Positions 19,601-26,343 of a stretch of DNA of 33,898 nt are shown here, piece after piece (the stretch's first letter is position 1; the number at the start of each line of letters is the position of its first letter). The DNA is from Planctomycetaceae bacterium. Lineage in GTDB: Bacteria; Planctomycetota; Planctomycetia; Planctomycetales; Planctomycetaceae. The notes under the pieces are model-generated. The model searched no databases. It was not told the DNA's origin and was given only the letters and a program-made list of their open reading frames with translations. Position numbers and translations under genes: made by a program. The DNA lies in the NCBI GenBank assembly GCA_002722955.1, contig PBMZ01000187.1, positions 1 through 33,898 of the forward strand, read 5' to 3'.

Positions 19601-21830
19601 ATTGGCATTCGCTCGGGTTGCCCAAAAGTCGGGTGACGAGCAGCCGCTGGCCAAAATCGCAAAGCTCTATTTGACTGATGCGCGATACATCGAGGCGCTG
19701 GCGAACGAAGTGTTCTTCCTGGAGTCCTCATTGGTCGAGGCCAACGAAAAGGCGTCTCTAGAACAAGCCATCCGCTACTGGACCATAAAGAAGGTGACGC
19801 GTGGAACTTCGATTCGCTCGAACTCGCCATTGTGGTTGAACATCGGACAGCTTGCCCGTTTCCATGCCCGTAATGGAGATCGGGAAAAGGCTCGTGACAT
19901 TATTGAAAAGGCTTTGGCAGAGCCAGCGACGATTGGTGAATCAACAAATGGTAAGGCCTATGGAGAGCTGCGAAGGAAGCAGGCATTGGGCATGGCTCTG
20001 GTTGGCATTGGCTATCGATTCCAAGGTTGGGCGCTCATGGAATCCAGTCTGGAGATGGACGTGTCAAGACTTTCAAGTCGCTTGAGTTTATTACGAGAAA
20101 TTCGTCAAGTGATAGGAAACGCTCGTGGTGCAACGCCGCCAGAAAACGCGTCCTTGAATATGGAATCAAGTGTCTTGTTGGCCGAGTTGGAATCGGGACG
20201 AATCGCCAAAACGGCGAAACAGTACTTTGTATTGCTTGATCAAGTACCGCCTAACCGCCCAACAAATCAAAGCATCCGGGCCATGCCCAAAGCATTGCTG
20301 ATTCAGTTGCTTGAGTACATGAAAGAATACAAGCAATTCGAAAAGCTAGAGGCAGCAATGGCGAAAGCTGCGAAGGCACACCCAGGCAATGAACATGTTC
20401 AACGGCTGTCGCTCATGGTTCAGTTGTTCGCGGGCGAGGATGCGGCAGTGCCCGGATTGAAGTCAGTGGCTGAAGCGGTCGACAAAGATCCGAATCTCGT
20501 CAAGAAATCGGATACACGATTGATAACGCAGCTTGCTTTAAGCAACGCGAAGTATTCCCAGTTTTCCCAGCCACTGGCAATGCATTTCGTCGTGCGACCC
20601 AACGATGCATCGATTATCGATGACGGTCAAACGACAATCATCAAGCAATTCTTCGAGCATCTGAAGTCGGTCAATCAGTCCGATCCGAATTCAGAAGATG
20701 CAAAGCGGATTGCCGACTTGGTCCTCAACGCGTTCGCAAAGACTATGGACGCCAAAGATTATGAGTTCCAGATGACGATGTCTCATCCAGAGATCGTTGG
20801 GGCCCCGGCGGCGAAGAAGATCGAACAGAAGTACCCCGATCGAGTGAAAGCCCTGAAGGAGTGGAGCTTGGCCAAGGCCAAAACGATGCATAGCAAATCC
20901 AGTGAGCGACCACGCGCATTGCAATTCTGGGGTTATCTACTGGCTCACGAACCAAAGAACGCATATTACGCGTACATGCGAGCGGTCCTTCACAAGTTTA
21001 ACCAAGATTGGGAGCCCTGCATTCGTGATTTTACCGTTTCCATTGACAATGGCCGCGATGGGATCAATGGCTATTACCAGCGAGGAATCGCTAACCGAAA
21101 CGCCAAGCACTGGAAGCCAGCGATGGCTGATTTGCGAAAGGCGTTGGAACTAGCGGAAGCGGAACAGAAGAATCCAGTGCTCATTTGGAAGGAAATGGCA
21201 CTTGTCGAGATCGAGCAACTTCATCATGACGCGGCGGCGAAATACTTTGACGAAGCCATCAAGTTGGATCCCACCAACAGCCACCAGGTCCCCTATTGGC
21301 TAGCCCTCGTACTCTTAGACAAAGGTGATGTGAAAGGCTACCAACAGCAATGTGCGGCTTTGCAGTCTAAGTTGAGGCCTTCAGACACGAATGCCGCGTC
21401 CTTTGTTGCTCGAGCTTTTGTCGCGTCACCTGATTCGACGAAGGATTGGAAACCCGTCATTGATTTGGCCATGAAAGCCGTCCAAGTCAACTCGAACAAT
21501 TTCTTCTATCAAAACAATCTTGGCTCGGCCTACTATCGAGCCGGAAAGTACGACGATGCGTTGCGCGCATTAAAGGTGTCCGAGCGACTTCGAAGCGACT
21601 CTCCTTGGAACTGGCTCTTCTTGGCGTTGACGAACAAAAAGCTAGGCAACGACGAAGCGGCTCAAAAGTCGTACAAGCAATACTTCGATTGGTGGACGTC
21701 GGTTAATGATGCCAAGAAGGTCGAGCCGCAAGCACCGTCGCTGTCGCTCGAGCATCAAAAGTGGCACTTCAAAATCCACCATCGCCAGTTCGCGAAAGAA
21801 GCAAAGGAATTGTTTAAGCAAGGTTTCTAA
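10662..21830 (+). CDS. Giant secreted tetratricopeptide-repeat/alpha-solenoid protein (3722 aa)
   Basis: The protein starts with a signal peptide (MKRTSRFVSCVVLCALLGGS..., cleavage likely near ARA-DEA). Canonical TPR helices run from about residue 45 to 1000 (for example EALAELSKAIEFSKESF and PDDLDARIRLARTTSRLGK), and TPRs return at about 3420-3700. The middle, about 1050-3300, is a diverged alpha-helical solenoid built from long repeating units (see the repeat entry). No enzymatic domain, transmembrane segment after the signal, or anchoring motif was seen, so it is probably a periplasmic or surface scaffold that binds other proteins. A Ser-rich stretch at about 1531-1558 is unlike the rest and coincides with a probable double frameshift. 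Very long secreted TPR proteins are known in planctomycetes. It stands alone, convergent with the exporter cassette. Confidence 0.85.
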   Translation: MKRTSRFVSCVVLCALLGGSFLKYSGYLAPARADEAIDRSEEEEAFQSKAARYQKVLSRRPRQGTAFDLLYRHYLDAGRVDELIEHYQRSVKENAEDAAPHLLLGLVLQRRSRDDEALAELSKAIEFSKESFHPRYYKAMLLGRLHRGKDAITELVKLTESETQAATRTEIIDVYKRLGQLYVRQDQIDDALKTWNALADKYPTDRFTLQELARLLTEAGQYDEAIERNKQLIVLAKQQLHQQLKAKLEIGRIQGLQGKTKQSLATFEKCLDELKPGSWQANDIRQRIENVFLNRSDEAGLGEYYRKRLLKHPDDLDARIRLARTTSRLGKVTDAIKQYREAIDQAPTRIDIRESLVDELTRTRRFSMAIDEINAILKVEPKNTDWLTRLGQLYLDSALPNQREEYQKKALAAWSRIPEIRPDDPLLSVQVAELCRKAVRISAGFGEFTNRSLNAKRSETDFGRAALKAYEDAVRKSSGVPQYREYLGEFFFAIGENNLARAQWELIAAGPNGTAENWKRVAEILSRAELLKPAISAIQKAISQDSKRYDLHVLAAEYEMLDGNYDNALGHVDQMEALAESSYFEEQALMQRVEIYEVAERTGTVFRELNEKLSNTKGSVRDYWLASIIASGDQRFSVAIQLIDKAIVGRPEGVRLLRFKANLLRETGDLSNAIKQFQMLAKLEPRNQSAHLRELIQLQLELGQGQKARETARQLLRLTPGKVESFELLADVEFRTGNVDGGIAVLRRAVQSDPRNSAIRQRLASTLVTNERQDEAIEHMWESFTLADSLEDKLSAVSSLFEQYQMAGETSEMVNRLNQLRRRQTDEFDLILCLARLYIMDDNFTEARKELSMLLIRHPNNVPVLSALAELSTELDDLDSAKRYLERLVALSGDMRYLQRLAETAERLGDDELADDLWLRIARASNSVDDIIRDTDIFFRDSNYRQVIAIGEAGLTRFPQDHRLLYRLAIAHFASNNVARAGELTAAILKLPRKDLNKPFVPNIRNQTLATYGGPVVRPSVFNHPAIARYRQLPIEMRSQLSYLRSRNIYTSRPLWISNNREDTHVRAICLQLEIERESPNYEDSIEALEKASKSSIAAAEKYLIHTTLTLSPNWPEAVDRWIALDDMALAARLVKLSSITAPTLFYSNAGPPEVSSEKWEEIKVHYGWLQEHHPKIAGKFVPMYLFYASQKEKQKLAELAKPILKHISSAIELQTLSSLYSGYNDADLDALMLDRIKQLMTDGEQVTDSVLATFYRSAMRKPIEKGKIDAYLDLLTEFVNSTHPSRTDTQGMYAQMRSQRPTTSSKIPLNRLPAFPQPSFWMPISRFYFVRDSISALQKQGKLDSLTKRIEQQVAQSEDVRKESWQLMLSMTQWRQGRTSETIKTLTQLYDASPKDPELSMMMALATANSGDSKEALKYISDLPGRTGMSAVEFEKTRLSLALRADNKEVAKESAMRLFGMRLSTNHRIELSQTLRRMGLKTESDALLSRSVRHASSQTGDLVKLLNDAIRTDPARTVSIAKSILKRAPRNFAPKTSRSSRSSSSSTTNSSPRKSAIRALQQVGQLSDYIKGKEKQSNSNHRSIRLLEDLWELYTAVGNTLGRDNVRDRLRFHPRLSPELALLVSKTYTDVKESVKWYGVIWRKNPDLLLSNRNVFSYYMRGDNLPLLAKHLRLYHKRRTPSRYENNVSSMITNLSSSDIDEVSDIYLAMIESPNPYTRWNYASRFVNFLTSKNRKQRVYTFLRSRLLPDVDGKIEWLSRPSKYIYDAYCRQLATYVNLAAEPAFRKDIEKSIETSVARDPSWKSMAAFATAILKNSSGDDKALANYAAERMDKGSLNAAEDAINQQLFMLLEHHQNPLAAAVGLDFLDRFPNVVVTGSSYIAANPIANMQRRAALLVRLGKRDEARKVYLDGIKKFENKQSSYNGMYNAVPNATDQIALAMAGLGFETDALFLHAKANVSRLKLANPSLARSSTYRNPRTRIRSALKKLNMASYGSLADRLTEAVKNRESLDEFFFGIAPNWAESVNVSSSRLVTFSSSPQMMSQIQPVSGVLSSSLPTANRFFEAQFLPTLIGHSRTTGKIGDLVAAIEKRQAGPEEQRIPEDQLQALNILLALNTSLSSKANQLMSDWAAKLWERPTSATPDYLPMIAEAAIRSKTTTAEGVKLMLVAARRALADNNPIRQRWALGSVVFAMAREGEGSSLHRLAQKEVSKLPASIWIECSVGLYKQKSYAAAITFAELALAKQPELMMASSTAPVYQVYLQAGKYDQLARILNRLADDGIDKRVGSLSSSFIRGVFSAAKSTKVPADKAKAIVNASLRCLPERYRTGQVASYLSFLQSRGLNSDAYKVMRAWVLPGHEEIVPKPIGYSSALRFPMNQLYVLAASSSGVSNLEADVKKARQDHPEWSGPADLMSAIIQLHRGGHEEPLVKVADRFFSDAAYASTLQPYAADFRNQLTTCESRKAAEYAIRLWKDISTQYSSSSMLTFDNSSEAQENVTKLLVKLGRRDEAREVAMSAIELFARRYTTRTTYDYQMRAAKIRVDKLVEYQFDLDAAYLAELALRLEPEGVSTSSTVMRSIVPSIRKSQVEVLKRLMFLRLNESLAELFKELEGPANVRRFFTVHDLEQKTTPKPITVVLHNYLGPPEIEPQFLIALLSHAKNVNQLDQLKAAVNSAMKRLPKQGFLKELALAIDLVKDAPSGDQLKQYVDGLPKDRIIVESNAAWHIAMIGSRHKAQRPAVSRLLQSVHKDALLRGNKDRAVMVLQQLAIVDPDSEAISESIGNINLTPTMTPQEIIKTVDLAIQSNRKATALDTLNQIWERHPDTVFLSLSKYATIYQEQGRLPELAKHLRGIYKTSTKTRFSYSMGTMFKLLKPDEKSLEEILDLYRAAYQFAEPSRRQNVIKEFVNYVFRVGAVDKSIEVLAQALAPKDNYPGHVVGILDRLLLEAKTDAQKKLVKDVIVANQKATPTWGACGELAFARVAQKSGDEQPLAKIAKLYLTDARYIEALANEVFFLESSLVEANEKASLEQAIRYWTIKKVTRGTSIRSNSPLWLNIGQLARFHARNGDREKARDIIEKALAEPATIGESTNGKAYGELRRKQALGMALVGIGYRFQGWALMESSLEMDVSRLSSRLSLLREIRQVIGNARGATPPENASLNMESSVLLAELESGRIAKTAKQYFVLLDQVPPNRPTNQSIRAMPKALLIQLLEYMKEYKQFEKLEAAMAKAAKAHPGNEHVQRLSLMVQLFAGEDAAVPGLKSVAEAVDKDPNLVKKSDTRLITQLALSNAKYSQFSQPLAMHFVVRPNDASIIDDGQTTIIKQFFEHLKSVNQSDPNSEDAKRIADLVLNAFAKTMDAKDYEFQMTMSHPEIVGAPAAKKIEQKYPDRVKALKEWSLAKAKTMHSKSSERPRALQFWGYLLAHEPKNAYYAYMRAVLHKFNQDWEPCIRDFTVSIDNGRDGINGYYQRGIANRNAKHWKPAMADLRKALELAEAEQKNPVLIWKEMALVEIEQLHHDAAAKYFDEAIKLDPTNSHQVPYWLALVLLDKGDVKGYQQQCAALQSKLRPSDTNAASFVARAFVASPDSTKDWKPVIDLAMKAVQVNSNNFFYQNNLGSAYYRAGKYDDALRALKVSERLRSDSPWNWLFLALTNKKLGNDEAAQKSYKQYFDWWTSVNDAKKVEPQAPSLSLEHQKWHFKIHHRQFAKEAKELFKQGF
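15254..15335 (+). other. Probable frame-shifted island inside the giant gene
   Basis: In the gene frame this stretch encodes a Ser-rich segment (SRSSRSSSSSTTNSS). The frame starting at AAA 15254 instead reads LRPEDLAVVPLFFVLDNKF and more, with codons ending mostly in C or G and a normal amino-acid composition. Skipping the base at 15335 restores the main frame at RALQQVG. This fits two compensating indels or a pair of sequencing errors. Confidence 0.55.
15660..20400 (+). repeat. Long-period protein-level tandem repeat in the giant gene (three clear units, probably four)
   Basis: Four anchor blocks recur in the same order. Block A (LAKHLR, LARILNRL, LAKHLRGIY) lies near 15660, 17475 and 19202. 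Block B (AILKNSSGDDKALANYA, LHRGGHEEPLVKVAD, AQKSGDEQPLAKIAK) lies near 16082, 17907 and 19598. Block C (LVRLGKRDEARKVY, LVKLGRRDEAREVA, FHARNGDREKARDII) lies near 16350, 18171 and 19852. Block D (EAQFLPTLIGHSRTTGKI, EPQFLIALLSHAKNVNQL, MPKALLIQLLEYMKEYKQ) lies near 16861, 18616 and 20284. Unit spacing is about 1.67-1.83 kb (560-610 residues). A further block D-like segment near 14620 suggests an earlier, more diverged unit. The similarity was judged by eye at the protein level. Confidence 0.65.
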
Positions 21831-21912
21831 AGCAACGCGAAGCCGTCGGCGCCGGCGACGAAGCAGCGTTGGCTGCCAGCTTGGCGTTCAACGAGCGCGG
21901 ATAGAATGGTGG

Positions 21913-22122
21913 CTAAAACTGGTCTTGATCGTTGGTCCAGTTTTTCTCGTAAATCTGTTCGGCCATCCATCCCAGGCCGGCTCCAACAATCAATCCACCG
22001 ATAAAGCAAAAGATCGGCTGGATGCCGTATGGTTTTGCCGCGGCGAAAACCAAGATGATTCCAGAAAACATCCCGGTGTAGTACACCAAGTCTTTGACGG
22101 TATAACCTGGACCTTTCATCAT
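21913..22122 (-). CDS. Small two-span membrane protein (69 aa)
   Basis: The 69-residue product has a short charged N-terminus, two hydrophobic segments (about 14-30, YYTGMFSGIILVFAAA, and 36-53, IFCFIGGLIVGAGLGWM) separated by a Lys/Pro turn, and a hydrophilic acidic tail (EKNWTNDQDQF). A GGAGAA ribosome site sits just before two consecutive ATG codons; the second (22119) has the better spacing. It begins 20 nt after the stop of the 280-aa membrane gene on the same strand and is the last gene of the exporter cassette. The family was not recognised. Its size and layout suggest an accessory subunit or a regulator of the membrane complex, which is inference. Confidence 0.75.
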   Translation of the reverse strand: MMKGPGYTVKDLVYYTGMFSGIILVFAAAKPYGIQPIFCFIGGLIVGAGLGWMAEQIYEKNWTNDQDQF

Positions 22123-22142
22123 TCTTCTCCGTCCAATGAGCC

Positions 22143-22985
22143 CTAAAGTGTGGTGTCAGCCAAGTTCGAAGCCAGAATCTGTCGAACAGTTTCTAAGAAC
22201 AAGAACTTGATGACTCCGTCGAGCATCAACAAACACAGTCCGACCGCCCATCGTACACAGCGGCGCTTCCGTGTGCTAAGCCGAAAGTTCGATAATCTTT
22301 CGAACGAGTAACTCGCGACTTCGAACGTCACTAAAAGGTACCCGAATCCGCGACACATGGACCATGGATGCCAACCAACAAATAACGCCACCCAAGGCGA
22401 CTTCGAGTGAGCAATAAGCTGACCAACATAAAAGTTCATCAGGTCAACTTCGTATAAGCCTTGCCAAAACGTCACAAATCCCATCGACGTGTAAGCAAAG
22501 AACGCCGCCGCCGAAAGCAACTGAAAATGTGCTGGCAGCCACCAGCTAAGCTTATACTCGGGACTTTCCCCGGTTGTGATCCAATGGTGACTTTGTTGCC
22601 AATACTCGGCGGCTGTCGGATTGCCTGAGGGAAGCATGCGACTGACACCATCAGGATCGACGCTGGCCAGCCATATCACCAAAAGATTGTGGCTTAAGAA
22701 TGCGAGGCTCAAAACGCCGAGACCGAGCTTTAGGGAGTCACGGTAAATGCCAGCAACAAGGATTGGTGTCAGCAAGAGTGCAGTTGCCAGATGGCTGCCA
22801 GGAACGCCAACAAGGTAGCAGAAATATGTTGGTACCAACCCGATCAACAGCGACAAGACGACCCACCGATGCGGAGGCTCGACGTGCTTCGCCAAGCCAT
22901 CCGCATAGTGTATCGATTGGTGAGCAATTCGTTCTGAGAACCGCAGTGGCCAAATCCACGCAGTTCTTGGCTGTTGATCTTCCAT
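22143..22985 (-). CDS. Polytopic membrane protein of unknown family (280 aa)
   Basis: About 40 hydrophilic residues precede hydrophobic segments at about 42-60, 66-82, 87-107, 153-176, 198-213, 216-230 and 246-270. The long loop between the third and fourth segments (about 108-150) is rich in Trp, His and Ser (EYWQQSHHWITTGESPEYKLSWW) and probably lies outside the membrane. A second aromatic motif, VGWHPWSMCRGFGYL, follows. I do not recognise the family. It starts 58 nt after the 40-aa microprotein stop and ends 20 nt before the 69-aa gene, so it most likely belongs to the ABC cassette. No strong ribosome site is visible before ATG 22985. Confidence 0.72.
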   Translation of the reverse strand: MEDQQPRTAWIWPLRFSERIAHQSIHYADGLAKHVEPPHRWVVLSLLIGLVPTYFCYLVGVPGSHLATALLLTPILVAGIYRDSLKLGLGVLSLAFLSHNLLVIWLASVDPDGVSRMLPSGNPTAAEYWQQSHHWITTGESPEYKLSWWLPAHFQLLSAAAFFAYTSMGFVTFWQGLYEVDLMNFYVGQLIAHSKSPWVALFVGWHPWSMCRGFGYLLVTFEVASYSFERLSNFRLSTRKRRCVRWAVGLCLLMLDGVIKFLFLETVRQILASNLADTTL

Positions 22986-23043
22986 TCAGTTTGCTTGTCC
23001 ACTCGATCCCTTCACACAGAGTGAAGCGATTCAGAATGAACGA

Positions 23044-23166
23044 TTATCGTCGAGGAATGGGGATCAGAAACGCCCCAGTCGTAGAATAAAGAATCAGATT
23101 GCCAACACCAAAAATCAAAATGAAAATAACCCATCCACCGCAGCCGCCGCCTTCATCGTCGTCCAT
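23044..23166 (-). CDS. Gly/Asp-rich single-span microprotein (40 aa)
   Basis: The 40-codon frame begins MDDDEGGGCGGW, continues with a single hydrophobic helix (VIFILIFGVGNLILY), and ends in a short basic tail (FLIPIPRR). An AAAGGA ribosome site lies about 8 nt before the ATG, partly overlapping the stop codon of the 183-aa gene, which ends only 12 nt upstream. Such spacing between four consecutive genes strongly suggests translation. The acidic Gly-Cys head followed by one span and Arg residues predicts an N-out, C-in orientation. The family was not recognised; a small subunit or regulator of the ABC-2-like exporter is the natural guess. Confidence 0.72.
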   Translation of the reverse strand: MDDDEGGGCGGWVIFILIFGVGNLILYSTTGAFLIPIPRR

Positions 23167-23178
23167 TTGTTCATCCTT

Positions 23179-23730
23179 TCAAAAGAGTTCTTCAAGATGT
23201 CGAATGACTGAAGTTGCCTTCTTGACGATTGCCGGTTCCTGCCGATTCTTGGCGCGTCTTAAGGCAAACCGACCTAGCTTCAGAGCCTCTTGAGCGACTT
23301 TGGGGTCGTTGATCAGGTTCATCAATTCCAATGCTTGGGTTCGTTGAATCTGATTGCCGACGACATGAGTGACTCGAAGCTGCCTCAGCATATAACCGGT
23401 ATGCTGCGAAGACAAGCGTGCAGAAATAATTCGTTCAGTATCGACTTCCGGCTCGTTTATCAAGAGCCCGTACACTTCCTGGAGTTCCCGATCGGTAAAC
23501 TCATCGACTCGAGCGATGTCGCCCTTTCCTTCGGTGATTCTTTCCACAATCTTTTGGACTTGTTCTGTCGCCGAAGGCAACTTCTGTCGAATCGTACCGT
23601 CAAAAAACAGTGATCGCAGGCCCACAGAAATCGCCGCCATCACAACAGCACCAACAAGCACAACGGCAATCAGTGTAAGTTGCCCACGTGCAGAGCGAAG
23701 GTACAGTTTGATGTGTAAAGGAATTTTCAT
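23179..23730 (-). CDS. Single-span membrane protein of the ABC cassette (183 aa)
   Basis: ATG 23730 overlaps the permease stop codon in an ATGA junction, implying translational coupling. The protein has a basic N-terminus (MKIPLHIKLYLRSARGQ), one membrane span (about 18-42, TLIAVVLVGAVVMAAISVG) and a soluble helical domain of about 140 residues with many charged residues. This is probably exported by the positive-inside rule. The frame stays open upstream to 24117, but that part overlaps the permease and is non-genic. The domain (DEFTDRELQEVYGLLINE and following) was not recognised. Its fixed position suggests a dedicated partner of the transporter. Confidence 0.78.
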   Translation of the reverse strand: MKIPLHIKLYLRSARGQLTLIAVVLVGAVVMAAISVGLRSLFFDGTIRQKLPSATEQVQKIVERITEGKGDIARVDEFTDRELQEVYGLLINEPEVDTERIISARLSSQHTGYMLRQLRVTHVVGNQIQRTQALELMNLINDPKVAQEALKLGRFALRRAKNRQEPAIVKKATSVIRHLEELF

Positions 23731-25376
23731 GCATTCACACTGATGAATTTCCGCATTCGTTGATTGGCGAGTGGGCGAATTGCCCATGTTGCGGCAACGC
23801 AGGCCAGAGCTAGTCCGAGCCAAAACCAGATGGAACTGGCTGCAAAATAATGCAATCCCGCCAGCAGCATGACGACGGTCGAGAATCCTGCCATCGGTAT
23901 GGCCAACGGTCCAATACTGCTGCCTCTTGAGTGCTCTAGCGACAAGGGCAATTCGGATAACACCAGCCACACGGTCGCGATCGCCATCGGCCAGGATACA
24001 AGCCAAGCGATCATTGAATGCAGCAAAGCGGAAACAGGGGCTCGCCATGCCGCCATCATGACAACGCAAAGCAAGATGCAAAGCGGCGTGACAACGAAGA
24101 CTTGTATTGTTTTGCACACGCCATTGACGAACTCGGCCGCGTCGATCGGGGCGGACCGAAACACCCAGCTGGCTTCGCTGTGGCTGCTAAACGTCATGTT
24201 GTGAACGATCGGCGGCACAGCCAACGCGATCAAGTAAACGGCAAGGATTGGCAACGTCACCAATGCCGTGTCTCGCTCGATCATGGGATTGGCGAACTGA
24301 CTCGTGCCCAATCCCAAGATGACCACGGCCACGACCATGTTCAAAGACAACAAACAACGCATGCGAAGCGTTCCGTCTCGAGCCAACATCGTCCTGCTCA
24401 GCCAAAAGCCTGTCCGCTCCGAATGCGACGAGCAAACCAGTGCCGTTAGTCCAATTGCCAACGTGCCGATCTGTGTCGTTGGCATCCGAGTCATCCGGCT
24501 CGTGGCAGTCATCGGTTGCATCGTGCGGTAGAGCATCGATATTCGCCACACCGTAAGCGCAATTCCACCCGCTGTGATTGCCAGTAAACCGCCGGCCGTG
24601 GCAAGTGTTGTTGTTTGCGGTTCGATAGCCGCCTGCTCAACAAAGCGAGCAAGCCATGTTGGCGGCAGGTACTTGATCCAATCGGGAGGATAGGCGGCCC
24701 ACATTTCGACGGCATAGGACTTGTTGCGGAACATCAATTGGCCGCCGTAGCCAGCGACCAGGATTAATAGGATTTGTGTCCATGCCAGCAGCTCTTTCCA
24801 CTTCTCGACGATTGTCGAGCGTCCCAGCATCGATAGCAGCAACAGCACAACGCAAACGATCAACAGACTGCCACAAAACGACGCGACCAAGTATGCCGGC
24901 GCATACCAAAAGCCGGCATCATAGAGTGCTGCGCCAACGATGGCAGGAAAGATGTTTAACGCCAAGAACATGATTGAGACGTAAAACAACAGATTGCAGA
25001 ATCTTGCCGCCGAATATGTTCGCGGCGCCACGGGACGATGGCCAATGATGTCGAGGTCGCGCGGATCAACGACGATCTCGTTGAATTCCACCAGCACTGT
25101 CGTCGCGATGACTAACATCGAAATTGCTAGCCCGACGAAGGCATAAAAGAACACATCGACGCGAAGAAACAGCACCAAGCTGGTAATTGCCGATAGCGTG
25201 AGACATTGCCCAACAACCCAAAACAGCGGGCTGATCACATGCTTTGGCTGAGTTCCCGTTGCCTTCGTGTAATGTGGGCCTCTCAAATCCATCAAAATCA
25301 GCGCGGTCAGCAGTGCTCGAAAGCTCCGCGTTTGAATCCCGAATCGCTCAAGAATTACGGCCAGTGATTCCCACAT
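23727..25376 (-). CDS. ABC-2-like transporter permease (549 aa, about 12-13 spans)
   Basis: The protein is almost entirely hydrophobic, with about 12-13 predicted spans spread over its length, which is about twice the number of a simple six-span ABC-2 permease and suggests two fused halves. After the first two spans a hydrophilic loop contains NEIVVDPRDLDIIGHRPVAPRTY, resembling the coupling region seen in large ABC-2-type permeases of unknown substrate. The start ATG 25376 lies 2 nt after the ATPase stop (TAAGCATG), so translation is probably coupled. ATG 25418 in the same frame would overlap the ATPase and is less likely. Together with the ATPase it should form an exporter; the substrate is unknown. 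Confidence 0.82.
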   Translation of the reverse strand: MWESLAVILERFGIQTRSFRALLTALILMDLRGPHYTKATGTQPKHVISPLFWVVGQCLTLSAITSLVLFLRVDVFFYAFVGLAISMLVIATTVLVEFNEIVVDPRDLDIIGHRPVAPRTYSAARFCNLLFYVSIMFLALNIFPAIVGAALYDAGFWYAPAYLVASFCGSLLIVCVVLLLLSMLGRSTIVEKWKELLAWTQILLILVAGYGGQLMFRNKSYAVEMWAAYPPDWIKYLPPTWLARFVEQAAIEPQTTTLATAGGLLAITAGGIALTVWRISMLYRTMQPMTATSRMTRMPTTQIGTLAIGLTALVCSSHSERTGFWLSRTMLARDGTLRMRCLLSLNMVVAVVILGLGTSQFANPMIERDTALVTLPILAVYLIALAVPPIVHNMTFSSHSEASWVFRSAPIDAAEFVNGVCKTIQVFVVTPLCILLCVVMMAAWRAPVSALLHSMIAWLVSWPMAIATVWLVLSELPLSLEHSRGSSIGPLAIPMAGFSTVVMLLAGLHYFAASSIWFWLGLALACVAATWAIRPLANQRMRKFISVNA

Positions 25377-25378
25377 GC

Positions 25379-26146
25379 TTATTTTGAATCCAATTGATCC
25401 AAGAAACTGCCAACCCATTCATCGGCATCACCTCGACGCGTGAGATCTTGAAAGACGGACTCCAGTGTTCCTTGACGACTGCCAGCCAGCAGATTTTGAG
25501 TCGAGTCGTCCGCGACAATCGCTCCATTGTCAATGACAAGCACTCGCGAGCAAAGCCGTTCAACAACGTCCAAAATGTGAGAGCAGTACAAAACAGTCTT
25601 GCCTCGTTCCGCCAAGCCTTCGATCAATCGACGCAGTGTCAGTGCCGAGTTAACGTCCAATCCATTCAACGGCTCATCGAACAGCACGACTTCCGGGTCA
25701 TGTAGTAAAGCGCTGATCAGCAGAATCTTTTGCCGCATGCCTTTCGAAAACGTCTCCATCTGACGATCGGCCACTTCGTTCACCTGTAAGGCCTCGAGCA
25801 ATTGCTTAATGCGATCGGCCGCTTCGGACTTTTCCAGCTCGTGCAATTCCGACACAAGCGACAAGTACTCGTTAGGCGTCAGACTGGTGTAAAGTGCAGC
25901 ACTTTCAGGGACGTAGCCAATGCGGCGTTTTACTTCGAGGGGCTCGCGCACGATGTCAAAGCCACAAACTTCAACCTCACCATCCGATGGTGGCAAAATG
26001 CCCGTAATCATCTTCACGGTCGTCGATTTACCCGCACCGTTCGGACCCAGGTATCCGGTCACTTCGCCAGGACGAATGTGGAACGAGATGCCTGCCACCG
26101 CAGTTTGATCGCCATAATTCTTGACAAGATTGCGGGTTTCAATCAC
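25379..26146 (-). CDS. ABC transporter ATP-binding protein
   Basis: The 255-residue protein is a complete ABC-2-type ATPase. Walker A is GPNGAGKST (34-42), the signature is FSKGM (133-137), Walker B is VVLFDEP (153-159), and the D-loop is NGLD; the H-loop His is in VLYCSHILDV. The Q-loop position is occupied by Glu in YVPESAALY, as in several ABC-2 exporter ATPases. The start is GTG 26146 followed by a typical MIETRNLVKNYG opening. The C-terminal extension of about 40 residues (LESVFQDLTRRGDADEW) is common in this group. It is the first gene of the cassette that continues into the permease. Confidence 0.93.
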   Translation of the reverse strand: MIETRNLVKNYGDQTAVAGISFHIRPGEVTGYLGPNGAGKSTTVKMITGILPPSDGEVEVCGFDIVREPLEVKRRIGYVPESAALYTSLTPNEYLSLVSELHELEKSEAADRIKQLLEALQVNEVADRQMETFSKGMRQKILLISALLHDPEVVLFDEPLNGLDVNSALTLRRLIEGLAERGKTVLYCSHILDVVERLCSRVLVIDNGAIVADDSTQNLLAGSRQGTLESVFQDLTRRGDADEWVGSFLDQLDSK

Positions 26147-26343
26147 GTTTTGCAGCTCTTAACGCGTGTGGGTAAGTGGACGCATGGAAGCTATCAAATC
26201 GCCGAGCGTGCCGCAAGCTGCGAGTATGTGATCCGTATTGACTCGATTTGCCGGTCTCTTTTACGCTTCGCGACGCTGGAACCCGTTTTGATGCTGCGGG
26301 TCGCCGTGTTTGAACTTGGTCGCTCATAGGGAATGGATTCCGA

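Noticed and set aside
23731-24117. N-terminal extension of the 183-aa protein
   Set aside because: The frame is open but overlaps the permease coding region; the ATGA junction at 23730 is a much better start.
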